Assembly (NCBI GenBank): GCA_945895265.1
Contig: CAMDEF010000083.1
Coordinates: 1-6,142 of the forward strand
From: Bordetella parapertussis
GTDB taxonomy: Bacteria; Pseudomonadota; Gammaproteobacteria; Burkholderiales; Burkholderiaceae_B
DNA: 6,142 nucleotides
Direction of reading: 5' to 3'
This document shows, one piece after another, positions 1 to 6,050 of the stretch. Every line of letters begins with the position of its first letter. Position 1 is the stretch's first letter. Below the pieces are notes generated by a model. The model saw only the letters and a list, made by a program, of their open reading frames with translations. It made no database searches and was not told the origin of the DNA. Both the position numbers and the translations under genes were made by a program.

Positions 1-10
1 TTGCACCCAT
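1..10 (-). CDS. Start of a downstream gene, probably molybdopterin-binding large subunit (CoxL/XDH type), cut by window edge
   Basis: Reading the minus strand past the stop of the iron-sulfur subunit, an ATG at 10-8 opens Met-Gly-Ala before the window ends. It has an excellent ribosome binding site (AAGGAG at 22-17, six bases before the ATG), and that site overlaps the TAA stop of the preceding gene, so the two are probably translationally coupled. In CO-dehydrogenase/xanthine-dehydrogenase-type operons the small [2Fe-2S] subunit gene is commonly next to the large molybdopterin subunit gene, and many large subunits carry an Ile/Met-Gly-Ala segment close to their N-terminus. The start is seen directly; the identity is inferred from context and three residues only. 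A medium FAD subunit gene is the alternative. Confidence 0.55.
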
Positions 11-16
11 GGCAGT

Positions 17-23
17 CTCCTTA
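17..23 (-). promoter_or_regulatory. Ribosome binding site fused to the stop codon of the [2Fe-2S] subunit gene
   Basis: The minus strand reads TAAGGAG here: the TAA ends the small-subunit gene and AAGGAG is a near-perfect Shine-Dalgarno for the ATG at 10-8. The arrangement supports cotranscription and coupled translation of the two subunits. Confidence 0.75.
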
Positions 24-491
24 GGCTTTCATGGCGGCAGCACCTTGCTGCACTGCCTTGATGATGTTTTGATACCCAGTACAACGGCAGATATTGCCAT
101 CGAGTTTCTCGCGGATTTGCTGCTCGGTCGGATTGGGATGGTGCCGACAGATATCCACGGCGTTCATCACCATGCCGGGCGTGCAATAGCCGCATTGCAG
201 ACCATGACAGTCTTTAAACGCCGCCTGAATGGGGTGCATCGTGCCGTCAGGCTGGGCAAGCCCTTCGATCGTCGCCACTTGCGCGCCCTCTGCTTGAGCG
301 AGCAATATATTGCACGACTTAACTGCCTGACCATTCATGATGACGGTACAGGCACCACATTGGGCTGTGTCGCAACCCACATGGGTGCCTGTCAGATTAA
401 GGTGTTCGCGAAGCGCCTGTACCAACAAGGTATTCTCTGGCGCATTCAGCGTGACGGCAGCGCCGTTTACTGTCAATTGAACCTGCATCAT
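21..491 (-). CDS. [2Fe-2S] small subunit of a molybdenum hydroxylase (CoxS-type)
   Basis: Predicted 156-residue cytoplasmic electron-transfer subunit of the xanthine oxidase/CO dehydrogenase family, carrying electrons from the molybdenum site of the large subunit to FAD. The N-terminal plant-ferredoxin-like domain has Cys40, Cys45, Cys48 and Cys60 (pattern GCDTAQCGAC, then KSC). The C-terminal helical domain has Cys100, Cys103, Cys135 and Cys137 (QCGYCTPGM and CRCTGY), the two-cluster signature of this family. Length is typical (about 150-165). I chose the ATG at 491 because AGGAG lies eight bases upstream. An ATG at 488 is also possible, whereas the longest frame, from 539, would add an atypical Cys-rich extension. 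Substrate cannot be told from this subunit: CO dehydrogenase proper, isoquinoline/aldehyde or other aromatic hydroxylases remain open, and CO oxidation should not be assumed. The gene is first of a probable operon running off the left edge. Confidence 0.93.
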   Translation of the reverse strand: MMQVQLTVNGAAVTLNAPENTLLVQALREHLNLTGTHVGCDTAQCGACTVIMNGQAVKSCNILLAQAEGAQVATIEGLAQPDGTMHPIQAAFKDCHGLQCGYCTPGMVMNAVDICRHHPNPTEQQIREKLDGNICRCTGYQNIIKAVQQGAAAMKA

Positions 492-686
492 CAAGCGGTC
501 TCCTAGAGCAAAAATTATGGTCGAACAACAAAAACACACGGTATGCGGTACTGTGTGAGGCGCACGACACGGGTTGCCATTGTCGGGACTTGCCTCAATT
601 AATGTTTTTTATTAAATCAATCTAACACGAGTCTATTGAAATAGAATGCTATTTTTTTGTAATTACGTGAGACTTACGGATAAACC
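492..686. promoter_or_regulatory. Divergent AT-rich intergenic region between the [2Fe-2S] subunit and nitroreductase genes
   Basis: This 195-base region must hold the promoters of both divergent genes. Its right half is very AT-rich. It contains a small inverted repeat AAATAG-AATG-CTATTT (639-654), running into seven Ts, and a looser TTAAT/ATTAA pair (599-603 and 611-615). Either could be an operator. TAGAAT (642-647) is a good -10 match for the nitroreductase gene but has no clear -35 at the right distance. On the minus strand CATAAT (519-514) is a possible -10 for the iron-sulfur gene, also without a good -35. Promoter positions are therefore tentative, and no regulator gene is adjacent. 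Confidence 0.45.
500..504 (-). promoter_or_regulatory. Ribosome binding site fixing the small-subunit start
   Basis: AGGAG on the minus strand, eight bases before the ATG at 491-489. It decides against the longer frame beginning at 539. Confidence 0.7.
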
Positions 687-1517
687 ATGACAACAACATC
701 TAAAGAACTCTCAGCTTCGCTTCGCGCCCGCTACGGTCACAGCCCAGACGTTCTTGACGCACTGAATCCCACAATCGAGACCATGCTGCAGCACCGCTCA
801 GTGCGCGCCTATACCTCGCAACCAGTCCCGGCTAACACAGCCGAGCTTCTTGTTGCAGCCGCACAATCGGCCTCCACGTCTTCGAATATGCAAACCTGGA
901 GCGTGATTGCGGTCACCGACCCCGGTCGCAAAGATCGGTTAGCCAAAATTGCCAACAATCAAGAGTTTGTGCGCGCCTGCCCACTCTTTTTGGTTTGGGT
1001 CACTGACCTCGCACGACTCAAAGCCCTGGGTCTTGACCGTCAAAAACCTCACGAAAGCTTAAATTACCTTGAGATGCTCTTGGTGGGCGCAATTGACTCA
1101 GCATTGGCTGCCCAAAACGCTGCGGTGGCAGCCGAGTCTATGAATTTAGGCATGGTGTACATCGGCGCAATTCGCAACAACCCCATCGAGGTGGCCAAAG
1201 AGCTCAATTTGCCACCCATGAGCTTTGCGACCTTTGGGATGTGTATCGGTTATGCCGAACCTTCGCTCACAACCGCCGTCAAGCCGCGCTTGCCACAGTC
1301 TGCAATTTTGCATAAAGACACCTACGACTCTCAGGCCTATAAAGCCGGCGTCGAATCCTATAACCAGACGATGGATACCTTTTATGCAGAGCAAAAAATG
1401 ACCCCACTTGGGCCCTGGGATCTGCATACCTTAAATCGTGTGCGCGGCCCAGAGGCGATGGGCGGACGGCACACTCTGATGGAAACCCTGCGATCAATGG
1501 GTTTTGAAATTCGTTAA
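687..1517 (+). CDS. Nitroreductase-family NAD(P)H-dependent flavin oxidoreductase (NfsA/FRP-like)
   Basis: Predicted 276-residue cytoplasmic FMN enzyme reducing nitroaromatics, quinones or flavins with NAD(P)H. Family features in order: the HRSVRAY motif (residues 36-42), whose Arg residues bind the FMN phosphate; SASTSSNMQTWS (61-72), the second flavin-contact loop; a long hydrophobic Ala-rich helix (about 132-150) at the dimer interface; VYIGAIRN (157-164); and KPRLP (199-203) followed by a His/Tyr segment typical of NfsA-like proteins. It is slightly longer than E. coli NfsA (240), with an N-terminal extension seen in Burkholderiales homologues and a C-terminal tail ending in RSMGFEIR. The start is firm because TAA lies in frame at 681-683; the ribosome binding site is weak (ACGGA, six bases away). 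The real substrate cannot be deduced. It converges with the ABC transporter gene, overlapping it by four bases. Confidence 0.93.
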   Translation: MTTTSKELSASLRARYGHSPDVLDALNPTIETMLQHRSVRAYTSQPVPANTAELLVAAAQSASTSSNMQTWSVIAVTDPGRKDRLAKIANNQEFVRACPLFLVWVTDLARLKALGLDRQKPHESLNYLEMLLVGAIDSALAAQNAAVAAESMNLGMVYIGAIRNNPIEVAKELNLPPMSFATFGMCIGYAEPSLTTAVKPRLPQSAILHKDTYDSQAYKAGVESYNQTMDTFYAEQKMTPLGPWDLHTLNRVRGPEAMGGRHTLMETLRSMGFEIR

Positions 1518-3358
1518 CTCACCTGATCGTCTTGGCGCTTTTGCATGCTCCACATTTGTGCATAAGTGCCTTGTTTGGCGATCAACTCGAGATGGCTACC
1601 ACGCTCGACGATTTGTCCTTGGTCCATCACTAAGATTTGATCGGCATGTACGATTGTCGATAACCTGTGGGCGATGATCAGCGTTGTGTGATTGCGCGCA
1701 AGACCAGTGAGCTCTTCTTGTAAGGCGCGCTCGGTTTTTGAATCTAGCGCAGAGGTCGCCTCATCAAAGATCAGCATCGCCGGCTTTTTCAGTAAGGTAC
1801 GCGCAATCGCCACACGCTGTTTTTCACCTCCCGACAATTTTAGGCCGCGTTCCCCGACTTGCGTGTTGTACCCCTCGGGCAAGTGCGCAATGAACTGATC
1901 CATCTGCGCCGCGCGCGCCGCGGTTTGTATGTCAGCCTCAGAGGCGCCAGGGCGCCCATACGCAATGTTATAAGCGATCGTGTCGTTGAACAAAACCGTA
2001 TCTTGCGGAACAATACCGATCGCCTGACGCAAACTGGCTTGCTGCACATGTTTAATACCTTGCCCATCGATCAGGATCGCGCCCGACTGCACATCGTAAA
2101 AGCGGAATAACAAACGCGCCAGCGTGCTTTTGCCCGCCCCGCTACGCCCAACTACCGCGGTAATCGTCCCCGCTGGGATCGTAAAACTTAAATCATGCAA
2201 AATAGTTCGGTTTGACTCGTAGTGAAAACGTACCCGCTCAAAACGCACTTCAGGCCCCTGAGTTCGATCCGCAATGACCAGCGCAGGCGCACCCGGCTCA
2301 TCCGCGATTTCGCGATCGGCCATGAGTAAGGTAAACATTCGATCAAGGTCAGTGAGAGACTGTTTGATCTCGCGATAAATAACGCCTAAAAAATTCAAGG
2401 GGATGTACAGCTGAATCATCAAGGTATTGACCAAGACAAGATCACCGAGCGTCATCGAGCCGTTGGCCACGCCAACGGTTGAGCGCCATAAAATCAGTAC
2501 TAGACCCACGCCAATGATGAACTGCTGACCAACGTTCAGCAGCGACAAGGATTTTTGCGACTTGATCGCCGCAGCCTGATAACGGACAAGATTCTCGTCA
2601 TAGCGTCTGGCCTCGAACGACTCGTTGCCAAAATATTTAACGGTTTCAAAGTTCAATAACGAATCGATCGCCTTTTGATTTGCGCGCGAATCCATGTCGT
2701 TCATGGTGCGACGCAGGTGTGTTCGCCATTCAGTGACAACGATGGTAAACGCGATATAAATGATCAAAGCGCCTAGCGTGATCGCAGCAAACCAAATGTT
2801 GTATTGATAGGCAAAATAACCGAGTACCAACAGAAACTCGATGAGCGTTGGCACGATGCTGTACAGCGAATACGAAACAAGTGATTGAATCGCACGTGTG
2901 CCACGCTCGATGTCACGACTGACACCCCCCGTTTGACGCGACAAATGAAACCGAAGAGACAGCGCATGTAAGTGCTGAAACACCTCGAGTGCAATTTGTC
3001 TGACGGCATGTTGAGTCACTCGCGAAAACAATAGTTCGCGAAGTTCGGTAAATAAAGACGCCGAAAATCTCAACAAACCGTAACCAATAATCAGGCCCAG
3101 TGGCACCACCAATAACGCGGATGACACGCTTTTATGAGCGTCTAGGTCGTCAATGAGCGTCTTGAGCAAAATGGGAATACCCAAATTGGCGAACTTTGCT
3201 GCTAACAAACAGGAGATTGCTAGCAGGACTCGGTAGCGATAGGCCAGCAGATAAGGAAGTAAATCTCGGATCACATACCAGTCGCCTAACTGGCGTCTGG
3301 CAACTGGCTGATCGGGATCGTGTTGAAATTCAGTTGAACGTCGGGTGGAGTGTCTCAT
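1514..3358 (-). CDS. Atm1/HMT1-type ABC exporter half-transporter (fused permease and ATPase)
   Basis: Predicted 614-residue inner-membrane protein that should work as a homodimer. A cytoplasmic N-terminal tail (about 1-40) precedes six membrane helices (roughly 43-62, 80-101, 163-183, 187-208, 277-296, 303-327). The nucleotide-binding domain has Walker A GRSGAGKS (404-411), Q-loop Gln452, signature LSGGEKQ (508-514), Walker B MLIFDE (528-533), D-loop SALD (536-539) and switch His564. Atm1-family hallmarks are TGGVSRDIERGTR (143-155) and NFETVKYFGNE (236-246), segments lining the glutathione-binding cavity in known Atm1 structures. Family members export glutathione-linked metal or sulfur species and help in heavy-metal tolerance or iron-sulfur protein biogenesis. 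Which role applies here is inference. The start is fixed by TAA in frame at 3370-3368, but no Shine-Dalgarno is visible; TATAAA just upstream may be a -10, giving a very short leader. Confidence 0.95.
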   Translation of the reverse strand: MRHSTRRSTEFQHDPDQPVARRQLGDWYVIRDLLPYLLAYRYRVLLAISCLLAAKFANLGIPILLKTLIDDLDAHKSVSSALLVVPLGLIIGYGLLRFSASLFTELRELLFSRVTQHAVRQIALEVFQHLHALSLRFHLSRQTGGVSRDIERGTRAIQSLVSYSLYSIVPTLIEFLLVLGYFAYQYNIWFAAITLGALIIYIAFTIVVTEWRTHLRRTMNDMDSRANQKAIDSLLNFETVKYFGNESFEARRYDENLVRYQAAAIKSQKSLSLLNVGQQFIIGVGLVLILWRSTVGVANGSMTLGDLVLVNTLMIQLYIPLNFLGVIYREIKQSLTDLDRMFTLLMADREIADEPGAPALVIADRTQGPEVRFERVRFHYESNRTILHDLSFTIPAGTITAVVGRSGAGKSTLARLLFRFYDVQSGAILIDGQGIKHVQQASLRQAIGIVPQDTVLFNDTIAYNIAYGRPGASEADIQTAARAAQMDQFIAHLPEGYNTQVGERGLKLSGGEKQRVAIARTLLKKPAMLIFDEATSALDSKTERALQEELTGLARNHTTLIIAHRLSTIVHADQILVMDQGQIVERGSHLELIAKQGTYAQMWSMQKRQDDQVS

Positions 3359-3636
3359 CGGCTGATTTTATACGCCCTGTTGACCGCTACTTATCGTTTG
3401 AGACGAACTTTATGCTTAAGCGCCGAGCGCTGGGCTCACACCCCGCCCCCAAAGAGCGCACCAAGCAGTCAAGCGAGTGCCTCGTGGGTAAGCTCGCTAA
3501 GATCACTGCGCTCGAGTGAAAAAGCTAACTGGCTTGTGATGGATGCTGCCGTGCCCCTAATGGCCCGGGACGGTAAGGGTTAAGATGACAGTAAGGATTA
3601 AGAATCTAATTACCCTGTTACTTGGCGTCGCACCCC
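3359..3636. other. Divergent intergenic region without a convincing gene
   Basis: These 278 bases separate the ABC exporter (minus) from the serine hydrolase (plus). On the minus strand TATAAA, about 12 bases before the exporter ATG, resembles a -10 but lacks a recognisable -35. Inverted repeats are present at 3419-3431 (AGCGC, three-base loop, GCGCT) and at 3472-3477 with 3493-3498 (AGCGAG/CTCGCT). A 35-residue basic frame (ATG at 3412, stop ending 3519) has no recognisable similarity and no good ribosome binding site, so it is not called. The right end carries a direct repeat, listed separately. Confidence 0.5.
3573..3603 (+). repeat. 18-base-period direct repeat upstream of the serine hydrolase
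   Basis: GTAAGGGTTAAGA (3573-3585) recurs as GTAAGGATTAAGA (3591-3603), 12 of 13 bases identical. It lies 34 bases before the hydrolase ATG. It could be a paired regulator-binding site, or a chance duplication of a ribosome-binding-site-like sequence (AAGG occurs in both copies). Confidence 0.5.
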
Positions 3637-4830
3637 ATGATCTGCTCAATCGATATTTCGAAGCTAAAACCAAACGCAGACCACCTGCTACAGCAGGCGG
3701 TACAGGCAGGCCACGTACCTGGGGTGGTCGCCGCGGCGAGCTCTTCAGAAGGCACTGTATACGAGGCTGCCTTTGGTGAACGTGCGCTGGGTCGAGGGGT
3801 CGCGATGACACCTGACACCGTGTTTTGGCTAGCTTCAATGACTAAACCCATTGTGGGCGCTGCCGCCATGCAACTCGTCGAACAGGGCAAGCTCACACTC
3901 GACGAGCCTGCGGCTAAGTTTTTGCCTGAACTTGCGGGCGTGAAGCTTATGACCGGTTGGGACTCAAGCGGCCAACCTTTGTTACAAGCGCCGAAAGCCC
4001 AAATCACCTTGCGCCAGTTACTCACACATACCGCAGGCTTTACATCAGACATCTGGAATGTGGACTCTGCCAGATATCTCAAGACCATGAACTTACCGCG
4101 CGCAGGCTCAGGAAAAAAAATCGCGCTTTCTGTGCCACTCACTTTTGAACCGGGTACCCGCTGGGAGTACGGCATCAATATTGATTGGGTCGGCCAAGTG
4201 GTTGCTGCCGTCAGCGGCATGCGTTTGGGCGAATACATTCAAAAGAACATTGCCGAACCACTAGGGATGGGTAGCACGGGATTCAAAATATCGCCGAGTA
4301 TGCGTAGCCGACTAGCCACGGTGCATCAACGCGATACGCTCACCGGCGTTTTAAGCCCTACCTCCTTTGAGGTATCGCAAGACACCGAATTTGATCCGGG
4401 CGGTGGCGGTTTGTATTCAACCGCTGGCGACTATCTGCGCTTTACGCGCATGATCTTGAATCAAGGTCGCGGTAATGGGCATCAGCTTTTAAAACCTGAA
4501 ACCGTCGCCCTGATGTCGAAAAACGCCATGGGGCCTTTGCGCGTGAGTTTGCTACGCACACAAAATCCGGCGGCTTCTCTCGATGCTGAGTTTTTTCCAG
4601 GTATCGAAAAATCATGGGGCTTAACTTTCATGATTAATGAACAACAAGCCCCCACCGGACGCTCGACTGGCAGCTTGGCGTGGGCCGGCCTACCGAATGC
4701 TTTTTTCTGGATTGACCCTAAAAAAGATTTGGCTGGAGTCATTCTGATGCAACTACTACCCTTCGTTGACCCACATGCTATCGGACTCTTCACCGCCTAC
4801 GAGAAAGCCGTCTACGCGGCGAGCGAGTAG
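3637..4830 (+). CDS. Serine hydrolase, beta-lactamase class C / EstB-type esterase family
   Basis: Predicted 397-residue acyl-serine hydrolase of the class C beta-lactamase fold. Key motifs, numbered from the ATG at 3637: SMTK (67-70), the catalytic Ser-X-X-Lys; YGIN (178-181), the Tyr-X-Asn-like second motif with the general-base tyrosine; and WAG (349-351), where EstB-type esterases carry a Trp-X-Gly in place of the beta-lactamase Lys-Thr-Gly. DPGGGGLYST (253-262) and FFWIDPKKDLAGV are also typical. The missing Lys-Thr-Gly makes esterase, transesterase or peptidase-like activity more likely than resistance to beta-lactams, so it should not be called an ampC gene. The start is uncertain: an in-frame TTG at 3622 would add five residues, and neither start has a Shine-Dalgarno. 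Without a signal peptide it would be cytoplasmic. A well-placed ribosome binding site serves an ATG at 3585 in another frame (see findings). Confidence 0.92.
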   Translation: MICSIDISKLKPNADHLLQQAVQAGHVPGVVAAASSSEGTVYEAAFGERALGRGVAMTPDTVFWLASMTKPIVGAAAMQLVEQGKLTLDEPAAKFLPELAGVKLMTGWDSSGQPLLQAPKAQITLRQLLTHTAGFTSDIWNVDSARYLKTMNLPRAGSGKKIALSVPLTFEPGTRWEYGINIDWVGQVVAAVSGMRLGEYIQKNIAEPLGMGSTGFKISPSMRSRLATVHQRDTLTGVLSPTSFEVSQDTEFDPGGGGLYSTAGDYLRFTRMILNQGRGNGHQLLKPETVALMSKNAMGPLRVSLLRTQNPAASLDAEFFPGIEKSWGLTFMINEQQAPTGRSTGSLAWAGLPNAFFWIDPKKDLAGVILMQLLPFVDPHAIGLFTAYEKAVYAASE

Positions 4831-4956
4831 AGCCAGAGTTTGGTTTGCTCCCTGCATACGAACAAACTATGAACGCATCGAGCTAGTCGCCGCAGAGCTT
4901 GGCTTGTTCTCTGCACACGAACAAGCGGGCGATGCGGCAGACGCTGAGATGCGTGT
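4780..4956 (+). repeat. Three degenerate tandem copies (59-base period) of the serine hydrolase 3' end
   Basis: Aligned at exactly 59 bases, the last codons of the hydrolase (4780-4838) match 4839-4897 at 36 of 59 positions by hand count. That second unit matches the start of a third at 4898 at 23 of the first 29 positions. Translated in the corresponding frames the units give GLFTAYEKAVYAASE-stop, GLLPAYEQTMNASS-stop and GLFSAHEQAGDAADAE. The first lies in the live gene. The others follow its stop, each shifted in frame because 59 is not a multiple of three. The third has no stop at the matching place. These look like remnants of lost paralogues or an old tandem duplication. Confidence 0.6.
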
Positions 4957-4961
4957 AGCCG

Positions 4962-4991
4962 TTCAAGCCGAAAGGCTTGGAAACTATTTTT
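4962..4991 (+). terminator. Intrinsic terminator for the serine hydrolase transcript
   Basis: TTCAAGCC and GGCTTGGA (4962-4969 and 4974-4981) form an eight-pair stem, with one G-U pair, closed by a GAAA tetraloop. Two adenines later comes CTATTTTT. The T tract lies only on the plus-strand side, so it serves the hydrolase. It overlaps the stop codon of the convergent hydratase gene. The opposite strand has no T tract after the hairpin. Confidence 0.72.
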
Positions 4992-5790
4992 GCGGATACC
5001 AAGACGGCAGACGTTTTTCTAAAAATGACGCTGTTCCCTCTGCAGCGTCGGCTTTTTGGCGCAGTTCAGAATGCTCTCGCACAAGATCAGCAAACAAAAC
5101 ATCATCGAGCAGCGAGTCTGACACCGCGAGCGTACGCATCTTGGTAGCAGAAACAGCACTTGGCGAGTTCATCAGTAACCCATCAACGATGCGTGCACCC
5201 GTCGTACCTAGCTCATCAATCTTGCAAATTTCGTGCACCAAACCGATATGCAAGGCGACCGCGGGGGTAAAACGCTCGCAGGTGAGCGCGTAGCGACGCA
5301 CGTTGCGTACACCGATTGCCTTGCACAATTGCGGCAAAATAATCCCAGCAATCAATCCCCAACGCGCCTCGGTAATTGCAAAGATCGCGTTGTCAGCAGC
5401 CACCACAATGTCGCACACCGAGGCGATACCCGTGCCGCCCCCAAAGCAACCACCCTGGATCAGAGCAACCGTCGGAATGGGCAACGTATCCAAACGACGA
5501 ATCGCCTCGCCGGTTAAGCGCGACACCCGTTCGTTTTCTTCAGGGCTTTTGGGCGCGACACTCGATATCCAAGCCAGATCAGCCCCCGCCTGAAAATGTT
5601 TGCCGTTGCCCTGCATCACCACCACCCGCGCGCCTGGAATTGAAGGCAACAAATCCAAGGCCTGATGTAAACCTTGAATCATGTCTTCGTTATAAGCGTT
5701 ATTCACATCGGGGCGATTCAGTGTCACGGTCACCACACCACGCGAATCAACGTCACACAACACCGCAGCGTTACCAAGTTCTTTTGACAT
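4984..5790 (-). CDS. Enoyl-CoA hydratase/isomerase family protein, LiuC-like
   Basis: Predicted 268-residue cytoplasmic crotonase-fold enzyme. KHFQAGADLAW (64-74) and GGCFGGGTGI (113-122) supply the two oxyanion-hole segments, and AIFAITEARWGL (135-146) contains Glu141, equivalent to the catalytic Glu164 of rat enoyl-CoA hydratase. The other catalytic glutamate (Glu144 in rat) is replaced by Gly121. The C-terminus has LLMNSP (205-210) and a FLEKRLPSW ending. KHFxAGADLAW, RRYALTxERF, the NSP segment and the FLxKRxPxW ending recall bacterial methylglutaconyl-CoA hydratase (LiuC) of leucine breakdown, which I recall also having Gly at the Glu144 position. No other leucine/isovalerate genes are nearby, so the substrate is not settled. 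The start has only a weak purine-rich ribosome binding site (AGAGA, five bases away). It appears monocistronic in this view, and converges on the hydrolase. Confidence 0.92.
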   Translation of the reverse strand: MSKELGNAAVLCDVDSRGVVTVTLNRPDVNNAYNEDMIQGLHQALDLLPSIPGARVVVMQGNGKHFQAGADLAWISSVAPKSPEENERVSRLTGEAIRRLDTLPIPTVALIQGGCFGGGTGIASVCDIVVAADNAIFAITEARWGLIAGIILPQLCKAIGVRNVRRYALTCERFTPAVALHIGLVHEICKIDELGTTGARIVDGLLMNSPSAVSATKMRTLAVSDSLLDDVLFADLVREHSELRQKADAAEGTASFLEKRLPSWYPQK

Positions 5791-5975
5791 GAGGGTCTCT
5801 TTTTTCGATTAGCTATCGGTTAAGTGTAAACAGTTTCTGAATCAAGTCAGTCAAACAAATGATGTGTATGCATTACGACACCTGAATCACGAACAAATAG
5901 CTTTTTACCTCGACCAGATGGTAAAACAAAAAACAACAACATCTGAGTACGTCGCCCAATAAATCCTTGTTGAGG
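5791..5975. other. AT-rich upstream region of the hydratase gene, no gene seen
   Basis: No frame here resembles a protein. It should contain the minus-strand promoter of the hydratase; TTGACT on the minus strand (about 5854-5849) could be a -35 but no good -10 follows. CTGAATCA occurs twice (5837-5844 and 5882-5889), each followed by AACAAAT (5854-5860 and 5892-5898). GC is about 37% at 5881-5950 and rises to about 58% over 5951-6060 (hand count), a compositional step that may mark the edge of an inserted element. Confidence 0.5.
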
Positions 5976-6004
5976 TTGACGGCCACCCTGCACGGAGATG
6001 TTAT
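5976..6004 (+). promoter_or_regulatory. Candidate sigma70 promoter for the structured leader
   Basis: TTGACG (5976-5981, five of six consensus bases) is 17 bases from TGTTAT (5999-6004, four of six). It would start transcription near 6011, at the base of the strong hairpin. The match is moderate and found by eye. Confidence 0.4.
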
Positions 6005-6009
6005 GAACG

Positions 6010-6034
6010 CCTCCCTCCCCTCTGGGGAGTGAGG
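6010..6034 (+). other. Strong GC-rich hairpin at the predicted transcript 5' end
   Basis: CCTC-C-CTCCCC and GGGGAG-T-GAGG pair around a TCT loop: ten base pairs with one C-T mismatch. There is no T tract on either side, so it is not an intrinsic terminator. It lies at the predicted 5' end of the leader RNA and may protect or structure it, like the 5' stem-loop of IS110 bridge RNAs. Confidence 0.6.
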
Positions 6035-6050
6035 GTGACAGAAAAGCAGA

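Noticed and set aside
9..506. Long open frame on the plus strand opposite the [2Fe-2S] subunit
   Set aside because: It is the antisense shadow of a gene with eight conserved cluster cysteines, and has no recognisable domain.
639..659. Small stem followed by seven Ts, as a transcription terminator
   Set aside because: The stem has a single GC pair and no plus-strand gene lies upstream in the window; an operator or chance AT repeat is more likely.
3412..3519. 35-residue basic open frame between the exporter and the hydrolase
   Set aside because: No ribosome binding site worth the name, no recognisable similarity, and it is only the tail of a chance frame running through the antisense of the exporter.
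3637..4830. Calling the serine hydrolase an AmpC-type antibiotic resistance beta-lactamase
   Set aside because: No signal peptide is seen and the third motif is WAG instead of Lys-Thr-Gly, as in EstB-type esterases.
4766..5293. 175-residue plus-strand frame running from the hydrolase end into the hydratase antisense
   Set aside because: Its centre is explained by the third degenerate repeat and its remainder is the antisense of the hydratase; no separate protein is supported.
6010..6034. GC hairpin as an intrinsic terminator
   Set aside because: Neither strand has a T tract after the stem.
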